Source: SKHV01 sp963678565 (lineage in GTDB: Bacteria; Bacteroidota; Bacteroidia; Bacteroidales; Prolixibacteraceae). From it: a stretch of DNA of 64,000 bases. Positions 1-8,086 of the stretch are shown here, one piece after another. The number at the start of each line of letters is the position of its first letter. Position 1 is the stretch's first letter. The notes under the pieces are model-generated. The model worked only from the letters and a program-made list of their open reading frames with translations. It was not told where the DNA came from and did no database searches. The stretch lies in contig OY782875.1 of the NCBI GenBank assembly GCA_963678565.1, positions 1,178,001 through 1,242,000 on the forward strand. The letters run 5' to 3'. The position numbers and the translations under genes were made by a program.

Positions 1-1302
1 AATGGGATTGTTCATTCTATTAAAAAAGTAATAGAGCCAGAAAAACTTACCATCGCAGAATATATGGAACAGCAGGAAGGCTATGATATCTTTAATGAAG
101 CCTTAAAAGAAACCGGACTGTACGATGTGTTAAATGTTCCTATTGGACCAGAAACCGATACAACTTGGTATACTTTCTTTGCAACTCCCGATTCTATTTT
201 AATTGCAGATGGTATCACCAGTATTGATAGTATTAAATCGCGATATCAAACAGAAGATATTTCAGGCGACTCTGCTTTGTATGCCTATATGGCTTATCAT
301 ATTCTAGATAGGCAATATAATTTTACAGCCGATCTCGTTGCTGATCAAGCAGCTGTAACGCTAGCACCTTCAGAAGTAATTACCATAAAACAAAAGGGAA
401 CTAGTATCTTGGTAAATGATGATGAATTTGCCGGAGTATATGAACCTGGATTTGAACTCAATATTGAAAAATCTGATCAAACTGTAGATAATGGTGTGAT
501 TCACTTTATGGAAGGAAACTTCTTTGTGAAAGTTCGTTACCCATTTGCTGTTTATTGGGAGGTTACTGATCAACCAGAGTTGAAAAAGATACCTGGTGTT
601 TATAGAAAAACAGGAACCTCTGGTTTAGTAAATGGTCAATTTGAAAATATTAGTTGGTATCCTGAAGAGAATACTATCAATTACCACTATGGTCCTTTTA
701 ATGGTGAGTTAGGATTAGTGCATCGTGATTGTTTCGATTTCTATTTACGTCCAAAAGTAATCCAATCAATAAAATTCAAAACTCCAATTTTGGTAAAAGG
801 ATCTTATAAAGTTTGGGTTTGTATGAGAGTACAAACTGCAAATGTTGCAACTAAGAATGCTTTCTTCAATGTTTATTTCAATGGGGAACAAACGACAAAA
901 GTTATAAACAACCGTTTAGGGTATGGCTCAGGAGCTTCAGGAGTTTCCGATGGTGAATTGAATTTGGTAGATACCAAAATTTATAATTACGACCCTACGC
1001 GCTATCAGCCTGCAGACTCAACCGCCGAAGCCATTCAGGCAGTTATTGATAAAGGAAGAGCCAACAACTGGATCGGAGATAAACGTTTTAATTCAAATTA
1101 TGGAGGTACCGTAATCGTAACTGAAACAGGTAGACAAGAAATTGAGTTTAAAGCCATTTCGGGTGGTGTAAATGCCCAGGTTTGGTTAGACCAAATTCAT
1201 TTTATTCCTGTTGAAGAGGATCAAAATTGGCCACGTATTAATTGGAGAGATGGAACAAAGGTTTATAAAGAAGATCTTGAAGCAGGTATTTTCCCTAAAT
1301 AA
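1..1302 (+). CDS. FAS1 (fasciclin) domain protein, 5' partial
   Basis: The frame is open from base 1 (NGIVHSIKKVIEP...) before the first ATG at 64, so the gene starts outside the window. NGIVHSIKKVI resembles the closing strand of one FAS1 domain, and a second FAS1 domain follows (about residues 22-180 of the visible part; the NGVIHFM-type end is near 490-515). After that comes a beta-rich region ending in a VWLDQIHFIPVE-type strand near 1180-1220, which looks like a jelly-roll ligand-binding module. FAS1 proteins mediate adhesion, and in Bacteroidota they often sit beside SusCD. The gene is 44 bp upstream of another FAS1 lipoprotein and the SusC/SusD genes, so it is probably an exposed lipoprotein of this glycan-uptake operon. 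The lipoprotein signal is not visible, and the ligand is unknown. Confidence 0.8.
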   Translation, partial: NGIVHSIKKVIEPEKLTIAEYMEQQEGYDIFNEALKETGLYDVLNVPIGPETDTTWYTFFATPDSILIADGITSIDSIKSRYQTEDISGDSALYAYMAYHILDRQYNFTADLVADQAAVTLAPSEVITIKQKGTSILVNDDEFAGVYEPGFELNIEKSDQTVDNGVIHFMEGNFFVKVRYPFAVYWEVTDQPELKKIPGVYRKTGTSGLVNGQFENISWYPEENTINYHYGPFNGELGLVHRDCFDFYLRPKVIQSIKFKTPILVKGSYKVWVCMRVQTANVATKNAFFNVYFNGEQTTKVINNRLGYGSGASGVSDGELNLVDTKIYNYDPTRYQPADSTAEAIQAVIDKGRANNWIGDKRFNSNYGGTVIVTETGRQEIEFKAISGGVNAQVWLDQIHFIPVEEDQNWPRINWRDGTKVYKEDLEAGIFPK

Positions 1303-1346
1303 ACTAATATTATTAACCATATATACCGAGCAGTCGGGGTTAACCT

Positions 1347-2936
1347 ATGAACTATTTGAAAAATCTAAATAGAATGAATAAACAAAAAATAGCAATACTG
1401 TTAATTGCACTTTTAGGCATGTTAAGCTGTAACAATCCTTGGGATGAACATGTAAAAGTGAACGACGATGTATTAGACGAGAGTATTGGAGATTACTTAG
1501 CAGCTAATTCCCAGTTTACTTCATTTGTTGCTTTGTTAAAAGAGACTGGTGTTGATGCAATACTTTCATCTTCGGTAATATATACTGTATATGCACCAAC
1601 TAACGAAGCCTTAAATGCAGTGGATGCATCATTAATTGATACGCCAGAAAAGAAAAAGTTTTTTGTACAAAACCATATCGCATTTGGATCTTTTTCTATG
1701 AAAGACGGATCTATCAATGAGCGCATCAACATGAAGAGTAATAAGAAATTGTTGTTAAATTCCAGTGATGGTTTTATTGATGAGATTAGTTTAAATCCAG
1801 AGAAAGAAGTCTTGGTGCAAAATGGGATCATAGAGGAGATTGGTACAGCTTTAATTCCCCGTTACTCTATTTGGGAACACCTAGAGTTAGAAGCCGAAAA
1901 CAATAAGTTTGTTGCTTTTATTAATTCATTAACCACTGCTGTTTTTCAACCCGAATTATCTGAACAAATTGGTTTAACTGCGGGTGGAAAACCAATCTAC
2001 GATTCAGTTTTCGTAATTGAAAATGAGTTCTTGAATGAGTTTGTTGATCTATCAAATGAAGAATTTGAATTGACATTACTTATTCCATCCGATGAGCTTT
2101 TGAATAGTGAATTCACAAAGTTCGAACAATATTATCGATTTGATGATAAACGAAGCAATGAAGTACCTTCAGCAAAAGATACTGTCAATATATTAAAGAT
2201 GATTGCTAGAGATATGGTTATTGATGGGACATTCAGTGCGAGTGCTTCAGAAGATACGTTGCTTTCAATTGCAGGAGTAAAAATTCCTTTTAATACTTCT
2301 TCAATAACAGGTTCATATCAAACAAGTAATGGATATGTACATTATTTAACTGATTGTGAGGTCGGAATCAAAGATAAAATTCTACCGATTTTTATGGAAG
2401 CTGAGTTTTCAGTTTTTTCAACTCAAATGAATTCAGGTGATCCTGCACCTTACTATCGATTGCGTGAAAATGCATCGAATGGTATGGACTATATATGTGA
2501 TAATTTTGCTCGTGGAGATGTACTAGGTGGAGTTGTTTTTAGAGGACCGAAAGTTGCTTCTATGAAATATCGATTTAAAATTAGAGCCATTAACGATTTC
2601 CGTAAATCATATCGAAACCCTAGTTCTTCAACAACACTAATCCAAAAACTTGGTACGGTTTCTACTTCAACCAATGCTGAAACAGGAGAAATAACAATTT
2701 CAGAAGTAACCAATGGTTTGAAAATTGATTCATTGGCAACTTTCAGTGGCGATACAATTTTTGTTACTAAAAATGAGTATCTACCACTCGACAGTATGAT
2801 CTATGATGAGATTGATTGCGGATATTATGAGTTTAATAAGAGTAATAATGTTTTTATGCGATTGCTTTCATTAGAATCATACATGGCAGTTACTGCAGAT
2901 TATTTCAAACTAGAACCAGTTTTTGAAGAAGAGTAA
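1347..2936 (+). CDS. FAS1 domain lipoprotein
   Basis: 529 residues. The N-terminus is a lipoprotein signal (hydrophobic IAILLIALLGML followed by the lipobox LSC), so the mature protein is probably lipidated and surface-anchored. A second ATG at 1374 (MNKQK) would give a more usual signal length, so the true start may be there. Residues about 40-175 form a FAS1 domain (TVYAPTNEALNA; VLVQNGIIEEI). A second, more divergent FAS1 unit spans about 180-345 (TLLIPSDELLNSEF; SNGYVHYLTD). The last 180 residues are a beta-rich module with a MKYRFKIRAIND strand, parallel in layout to the upstream FAS1 protein. It lies 52 bp before the SusC gene in the same operon. A role in glycan capture beside SusD is inferred from position, not from known catalytic motifs. 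Confidence 0.85.
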   Translation: MNYLKNLNRMNKQKIAILLIALLGMLSCNNPWDEHVKVNDDVLDESIGDYLAANSQFTSFVALLKETGVDAILSSSVIYTVYAPTNEALNAVDASLIDTPEKKKFFVQNHIAFGSFSMKDGSINERINMKSNKKLLLNSSDGFIDEISLNPEKEVLVQNGIIEEIGTALIPRYSIWEHLELEAENNKFVAFINSLTTAVFQPELSEQIGLTAGGKPIYDSVFVIENEFLNEFVDLSNEEFELTLLIPSDELLNSEFTKFEQYYRFDDKRSNEVPSAKDTVNILKMIARDMVIDGTFSASASEDTLLSIAGVKIPFNTSSITGSYQTSNGYVHYLTDCEVGIKDKILPIFMEAEFSVFSTQMNSGDPAPYYRLRENASNGMDYICDNFARGDVLGGVVFRGPKVASMKYRFKIRAINDFRKSYRNPSSSTTLIQKLGTVSTSTNAETGEITISEVTNGLKIDSLATFSGDTIFVTKNEYLPLDSMIYDEIDCGYYEFNKSNNVFMRLLSLESYMAVTADYFKLEPVFEEE

Positions 2937-2988
2937 GCTTCATGAGTGATTTTGGAAAATTCAGCGTTTAAGAAAAAAATCAAATCGA

Positions 2989-5900
2989 ATGAAATTAATA
3001 CATACACTAATATTCGTACTGACATTCTCGATGTTTGCTTTAATTGGGCAGGCTCAAGAGGCGTCAAATTCGAAAATTGAAATTACAGGGAATGTATATG
3101 ATGCAAAAACCCTTGAGCCAATTGAAGCTGCCGCAGTAACATGTAGTAATTTTTCATCGGGTTATACCAACCAGCTTGGAGAATTCACTATTGTGGTTCG
3201 ATCGTCGAGTGATATTATTACGGTTAATTTTGATGGATATCATACCAAAGATATTCCACTAAAAGGAGAAACAGAACTGAAAGTATATCTTGTGGAAGAG
3301 AATACTTATTCAATACAAGCAATATCACACGATGCTTATAGCACGAAAAAGATGCTATATACAACCGGATCGGTTTCCACGATTAATCCAAACTATCAAA
3401 GTAGTGCAAACAAAATGAACGAGAGTTCTGGAGATGCAACTTTTGATGGCCGCATTGCTGGTCTAGATGTACATTCTCGTAACGGAATAAAAGGTATTGG
3501 ATCAAATTTGTTTATGCGTGGATATTCATCGCTATACAGAAATAATCAGCCTTTGGTAGTTGTAGATGGTATGATCTACGATATTCAGGATTATGGTAAC
3601 TCAATTATAGATGGTTTTTACATGAATCCATTAAACGGCATAGCTCCTGAGGATATAGAGAATGTTACAGTGGTTCGAGATGCCACAACGAGTTATAACT
3701 CGAAGGCATCCAATGGCGTTATTTATATTAGAACAAGCCATGCTGATAAACAAGCTACCACCATTGATTTGTATGTAAAAAGTAACTTCGAAATAGCTCC
3801 CCAAAATCTTCCATTGTTGGGGGCAAGTGATTATCGTACATTGCTAAACGATTTAATGGTTCAGAAATATGGATTAGATGCTGTTTCTGCAATGCCATTT
3901 ATTAGTGCCGAACCCAATACGCTTGATTATTATAAATACAACAACAATAGCGATTGGCAACAAAAAGTTTACGACAATGCTTTTTCGAATAATTATAGTT
4001 TAAGAATTAAAGGAGGAGATGATGTTGCTTTATATTCTCTTTCAGTTGGATTTTTGAATCAAAATGGAACAGTTAAAGGTTCTGATCATTCGAAATTTAA
4101 TCTTCGTTTTAATTCCGATATTAAATTTTCACCCAGTGTTTCATTGAATGCAAATATTGGATTCTATTATTCAAAGAAAAATATTTTGGGTTCTGGTATC
4201 GAAAATGCGATTGATCCAGTATATCTTTCACGAATTAAATCTCCTTTCTTAAATGATTATCAACGTGATGAAAAAGGGATTGTCAAGCCAGATTTAAGTA
4301 GCTACGACTTTTTAACTTTAAGTAATCCGGTTTCTTTACTTCAAGGGATGAATCAAAGTGATGCCGCATACCGATTGTTTGGTTCTTTAAATTTTAACTG
4401 GAAAATTACAGATGGATTACAATTGAAGGATATGGTTGGACTTTCATTTGATAAAGATCGACAACGTTCATTTATTCCTTCCACTGGAGTATATCCCGAT
4501 TCTGTTGAATATGGGGTGGTATATAATCAAATGCGTGCTCGTGTTTTTAGAAATTTCCAAATTAATAACGACTTACGTTTAGATTACAATAAAGAATTTG
4601 GTACAGCGCATATGATTAATCTACAGTTAGGAACACGCTTAAATATTGCAACTACTGAAGAAGATTGGGCGGGCGATTTCAATTCACCCAACGACCAAAT
4701 TCAATCGATGGGATCTGGCGATTATTTATTACGAATTAATGGTGGTTTTGCAGGAGAATGGGCAAGTGTTACAAATTATCTTTCTGCAGAATATACCTAC
4801 AATAAAAAATATTTAGCATCGGTATATCTTTCTATGGATGGTTCATCACGTTATGGAATAGATGCTGGAGGTATCACCATGTTTGATACTCCGTTCCTAC
4901 CATATTATGGTATTAGTGGAGCATGGTTGGTTTCTTCTGAAGAGTTTTTCTCTTCATCTGCTATAATAGATCTGTTGAAAATCCGTGCGAGTTATGGTAC
5001 TACCGGTAACGATGATATTGGCAACTATTACGCTTCACAATATTATGTTCCAGAAACGTTTTTAGGATATCAGGGAATTGTCCTTGGTACTTTATACAAT
5101 CCGGCACTTGGACCTGAAAAGAATGCAAAAATGAATGTAGGTATTGATGCCTCTTTATTTAAAGAACGCTTTAATCTTTCAATCGATGCATATAGCAACA
5201 AAACAACCAATATGTTTGATTTTGTACCGGCTGCAGAAGAATCGGGATTTGCAGGTTACTATACTAATAATGGAGGTTTTACAACCAAAGGTCTTGATAT
5301 AGCTTTAAACGGCCGTATTGTAAGTTCTAAAGACTTTTCTTGGGATTTAGGTGCAGTAGTTAGTAAATATGCAACTCAAGTTGATGAAATATATGGTGAT
5401 TCTCGAGTGAGTACACTTTATACTGCCAACATTTTAACTGAAGTTGGAAGTCCGATTGGACAATTTTATGGATATAAAACCGATGGTGTTTATAAAACTT
5501 CTGAAGATGCAGCAGCTGGTCCAGTAAAACGTCTGGGTAACGAAAGTTTATCGTTTACAGCTGGTGATGTAATTTTCCAGGAAGCGCCGGATGCTGTTGA
5601 TGGAATTATTGATGAAAGCGATATGCAGGTTATCGGTGATCCAACACCCGATTTCTCTGGCGAAGTATTTACGAAACTTAGTTATAAAAGAATTTCTTTA
5701 GAAGCTTCTTTCTCGTTTAGTTATGGTGCTGAAGCTTTTAATTACATGCGATACTCTTTAGAAAAATTAAGTGATTTCAGTAATCAAACAGAAGCCGTTC
5801 TAAATCGTTGGAGATACGAAGGACAGGAAACATCTATGCCAAAAGCATCTTTTGGTGACCCAATGGGGAATTCAAGATTTTCTGATCGTTGGATCGAAGA

Positions 5901-6135
5901 TGCCTCTTACGTGCGTTTACGTAATCTAACAATTGGTTACTCATTTGATTTTAATTCAGATATAATCAAGAATGCAGAAATATTTGCAACGGGAGTTAAC
6001 TTACTTACTTTAACCAAATATACCGGTGTCGATCCGGAGTTTAGTATTCGCAGCGGTGCATTGTATCAAGGGATTGATTTAGGAATGGTACCACAGAATA
6101 AAATGATTCTGTTGGGTGTCAGACTTGGATTATAA
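2989..6135 (+). CDS. SusC/RagA-family TonB-linked outer membrane transporter
   Basis: 1048 residues. A signal peptide (MKLIHTLIFVLTFSMFALIG, cut near QAQ) is followed by a carboxypeptidase-regulatory-like beta-sandwich (about 28-105; EITGNVYDAKTLEPIEAAAV) and a plug domain with the SusC-type strand QPLVVVDGMIYD (about 184-195). A long 22-strand-type barrel runs to the C-terminal VRLGL. In SusCD systems this protein is the TonB-driven barrel that imports oligosaccharides captured by the SusD lid. The plug stretch VVRDATTSYNSKASNGVIYI is a divergent version of the family's usual DAAATALYGSRGANGV segment. The partner SusD starts 29 bp downstream. The rhamnogalacturonan substrate is inferred from the two PL11 lyases in the same locus. 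Confidence 0.95.
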   Translation: MKLIHTLIFVLTFSMFALIGQAQEASNSKIEITGNVYDAKTLEPIEAAAVTCSNFSSGYTNQLGEFTIVVRSSSDIITVNFDGYHTKDIPLKGETELKVYLVEENTYSIQAISHDAYSTKKMLYTTGSVSTINPNYQSSANKMNESSGDATFDGRIAGLDVHSRNGIKGIGSNLFMRGYSSLYRNNQPLVVVDGMIYDIQDYGNSIIDGFYMNPLNGIAPEDIENVTVVRDATTSYNSKASNGVIYIRTSHADKQATTIDLYVKSNFEIAPQNLPLLGASDYRTLLNDLMVQKYGLDAVSAMPFISAEPNTLDYYKYNNNSDWQQKVYDNAFSNNYSLRIKGGDDVALYSLSVGFLNQNGTVKGSDHSKFNLRFNSDIKFSPSVSLNANIGFYYSKKNILGSGIENAIDPVYLSRIKSPFLNDYQRDEKGIVKPDLSSYDFLTLSNPVSLLQGMNQSDAAYRLFGSLNFNWKITDGLQLKDMVGLSFDKDRQRSFIPSTGVYPDSVEYGVVYNQMRARVFRNFQINNDLRLDYNKEFGTAHMINLQLGTRLNIATTEEDWAGDFNSPNDQIQSMGSGDYLLRINGGFAGEWASVTNYLSAEYTYNKKYLASVYLSMDGSSRYGIDAGGITMFDTPFLPYYGISGAWLVSSEEFFSSSAIIDLLKIRASYGTTGNDDIGNYYASQYYVPETFLGYQGIVLGTLYNPALGPEKNAKMNVGIDASLFKERFNLSIDAYSNKTTNMFDFVPAAEESGFAGYYTNNGGFTTKGLDIALNGRIVSSKDFSWDLGAVVSKYATQVDEIYGDSRVSTLYTANILTEVGSPIGQFYGYKTDGVYKTSEDAAAGPVKRLGNESLSFTAGDVIFQEAPDAVDGIIDESDMQVIGDPTPDFSGEVFTKLSYKRISLEASFSFSYGAEAFNYMRYSLEKLSDFSNQTEAVLNRWRYEGQETSMPKASFGDPMGNSRFSDRWIEDASYVRLRNLTIGYSFDFNSDIIKNAEIFATGVNLLTLTKYTGVDPEFSIRSGALYQGIDLGMVPQNKMILLGVRLGL

Positions 6136-6164
6136 CGATCATTTGTACTAAAGTTTCAGTTAAA

Positions 6165-8054
6165 ATGAATAGAACCAAAATGAATATGAAAAAACTAAAT
6201 ATTAAATTCAAAACATACGTTTTAGGAGCCTTAACATTGTTTGGCATTTATTCGTGTACAGATATGTTGAACCCAGATGCCAGTGATGTTTTGTCACCCG
6301 ATGAGGTGTATAATAGCGTTGATGATGCCGATGCTGTGATACGTGGGATTTATGGAAAATTTATGGATGTTGCCACACAGTATGTGGTTCTGAATGAATT
6401 ACGAGCTGATTTGATGGAGGTAACTTCAAACGCCGACCTATCGTTGATTGAGTTGTCTCAACATAAGGATATTTCTGAAAACAATGAGTGGGCAAAACCA
6501 ACAAAGTTTTTTGCATTGATTAATACTTGTAATAATGCAGCTGAAAATTTTGAACAAATGTATGCTGATTCAAAAATAGATAGAGAGCAGTTTAATTTAC
6601 GTTATTCCGAAGCTGTAGCAGTTCGAACTTGGGCGTATTTGCAATTGTCATTACACTTTAGTGATGCCGAAAAAGGTGGTGTTCCATACATTACGGAAGC
6701 ATTGGAAAATGTTGATGATATTTCTAAAGAAAATTTGGAATCTTATCCGTATCTTAGTTTGGAAGTAATGATTGATACCTTAGTTAGTGCCATGGAGAAA
6801 ATACCGTTCTTGGAAAGAATCACTGATGATAACTTTATCACCACTATTTCTACTTTCAATAGCCGCTACATGTATATTGATAAGGAATACTTATTAGGTG
6901 AATTGTATTTATGGGATGGTCGCTATAACGAGGCTGCCGTCATTTTTAAGACAATAATGGAACGCGGAACTAATGAATCAAATCCTTTCGATAAGTACAA
7001 AATTCCGTACGATGCGTCTGCACAATTAAGTAACAGTACTTCTAATTATAATAGTGGTTACGCTCGATACTACAACAATGACCGTTTTAGTGTATTAAAT
7101 AAATGGCCATTGATGTTTATGGAAGTTGAAACCTCGAACTACGAAAACGAGTGGATTTGGGTAATGTATTACGATAAGTTAAACGAACAAAGTCCATTTA
7201 TTGACCTTTTTGCAAAAAATGGTGGCGAATATTTATTGAAACCATCAGAGCTTGCTATTGACAATTGGGATTCACAAATACAGAATAACCAATTTAAAGG
7301 TGATTTCAGAGGAAACTATGCAAAACCTGAAGGATTTACTTGGATCAATGCAAACGGTGAAAAGTATACTACCACAGAGTATACTGCCAAATTTGGATTG
7401 CCTGGTTCTTACACGCTAGATAATGGAGATCCGGTAATCATGAAATACATTTATAATTACAGCGAATACAATCAAAATTATGATCCAACTGATAAGTCAG
7501 GAAGATGGTTTTTATGGAGAGCAGGTGGTTTGCATTTACGATATTGTGAAGCAGCAAACCGCGATGGAGAACATAAAATTGCTTATGCTTTAATGAACAA
7601 TGGAATAACGCCTAATTATCCAGGACCAGATTCAATAATGCAAGATGGAGTAATGGTGGCACTTCCATCTAATGATTACCGTTTTGCACTCCAAACTTTT
7701 AAGGATTTTCCTTACGATTTTGATGCTCGTCATACAGGTTCAAATGATAACCCTCCAGGGGTTTATGCTCCATGGTTCCGAAATACTGGAATTCGAAATC
7801 GAGTTAGCCTTCAAAACAGAACAGTTGAGTCCGATAGCTTAAGTGAAATTGAAACTCAAATTCTTGATGAAGGTGCATTAGAACTAGCTTTTGAAGGAGA
7901 ACGTTGGGGAGATTTAGTGCGTTTGTCAATTCGAAATAACGACAATTCAATATTGGCAAATAAAGTTGCTGAGAAACTTGAAAAAGAGGGTTTAAACGGG
8001 GAAGAGGTTCGAGAAAAATTAATGAAAAGAGAAAAATGGTTTTTACCACTATAG
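6165..8054 (+). CDS. SusD/RagB-family nutrient-binding lipoprotein
   Basis: 629 residues. The N-terminus has a lipoprotein signal ending in FGIYSC. ATGs at 6165, 6180 and 6186 are all possible starts; the shorter ones give a more compact signal. The TPR-rich helical fold of the family is suggested by segments such as SEAVAVRTWAYLQLSLHF (about 145-162) and EYLLGELYLWDGRYNEAAVIF (about 243-263). The C-terminus LAFEGERWGDLVRL...KREKWFLPL is the classic SusD end. It caps the SusC barrel encoded 29 bp upstream and binds the glycan at the cell surface. It is followed 32 bp later by a secreted T9SS protein, consistent with one transcript from the FAS1 genes onward. Confidence 0.95.
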   Translation: MNRTKMNMKKLNIKFKTYVLGALTLFGIYSCTDMLNPDASDVLSPDEVYNSVDDADAVIRGIYGKFMDVATQYVVLNELRADLMEVTSNADLSLIELSQHKDISENNEWAKPTKFFALINTCNNAAENFEQMYADSKIDREQFNLRYSEAVAVRTWAYLQLSLHFSDAEKGGVPYITEALENVDDISKENLESYPYLSLEVMIDTLVSAMEKIPFLERITDDNFITTISTFNSRYMYIDKEYLLGELYLWDGRYNEAAVIFKTIMERGTNESNPFDKYKIPYDASAQLSNSTSNYNSGYARYYNNDRFSVLNKWPLMFMEVETSNYENEWIWVMYYDKLNEQSPFIDLFAKNGGEYLLKPSELAIDNWDSQIQNNQFKGDFRGNYAKPEGFTWINANGEKYTTTEYTAKFGLPGSYTLDNGDPVIMKYIYNYSEYNQNYDPTDKSGRWFLWRAGGLHLRYCEAANRDGEHKIAYALMNNGITPNYPGPDSIMQDGVMVALPSNDYRFALQTFKDFPYDFDARHTGSNDNPPGVYAPWFRNTGIRNRVSLQNRTVESDSLSEIETQILDEGALELAFEGERWGDLVRLSIRNNDNSILANKVAEKLEKEGLNGEEVREKLMKREKWFLPL

Positions 8055-8086
8055 ATAAGAAAATTTCTAACTTAAATCTTTAAATT

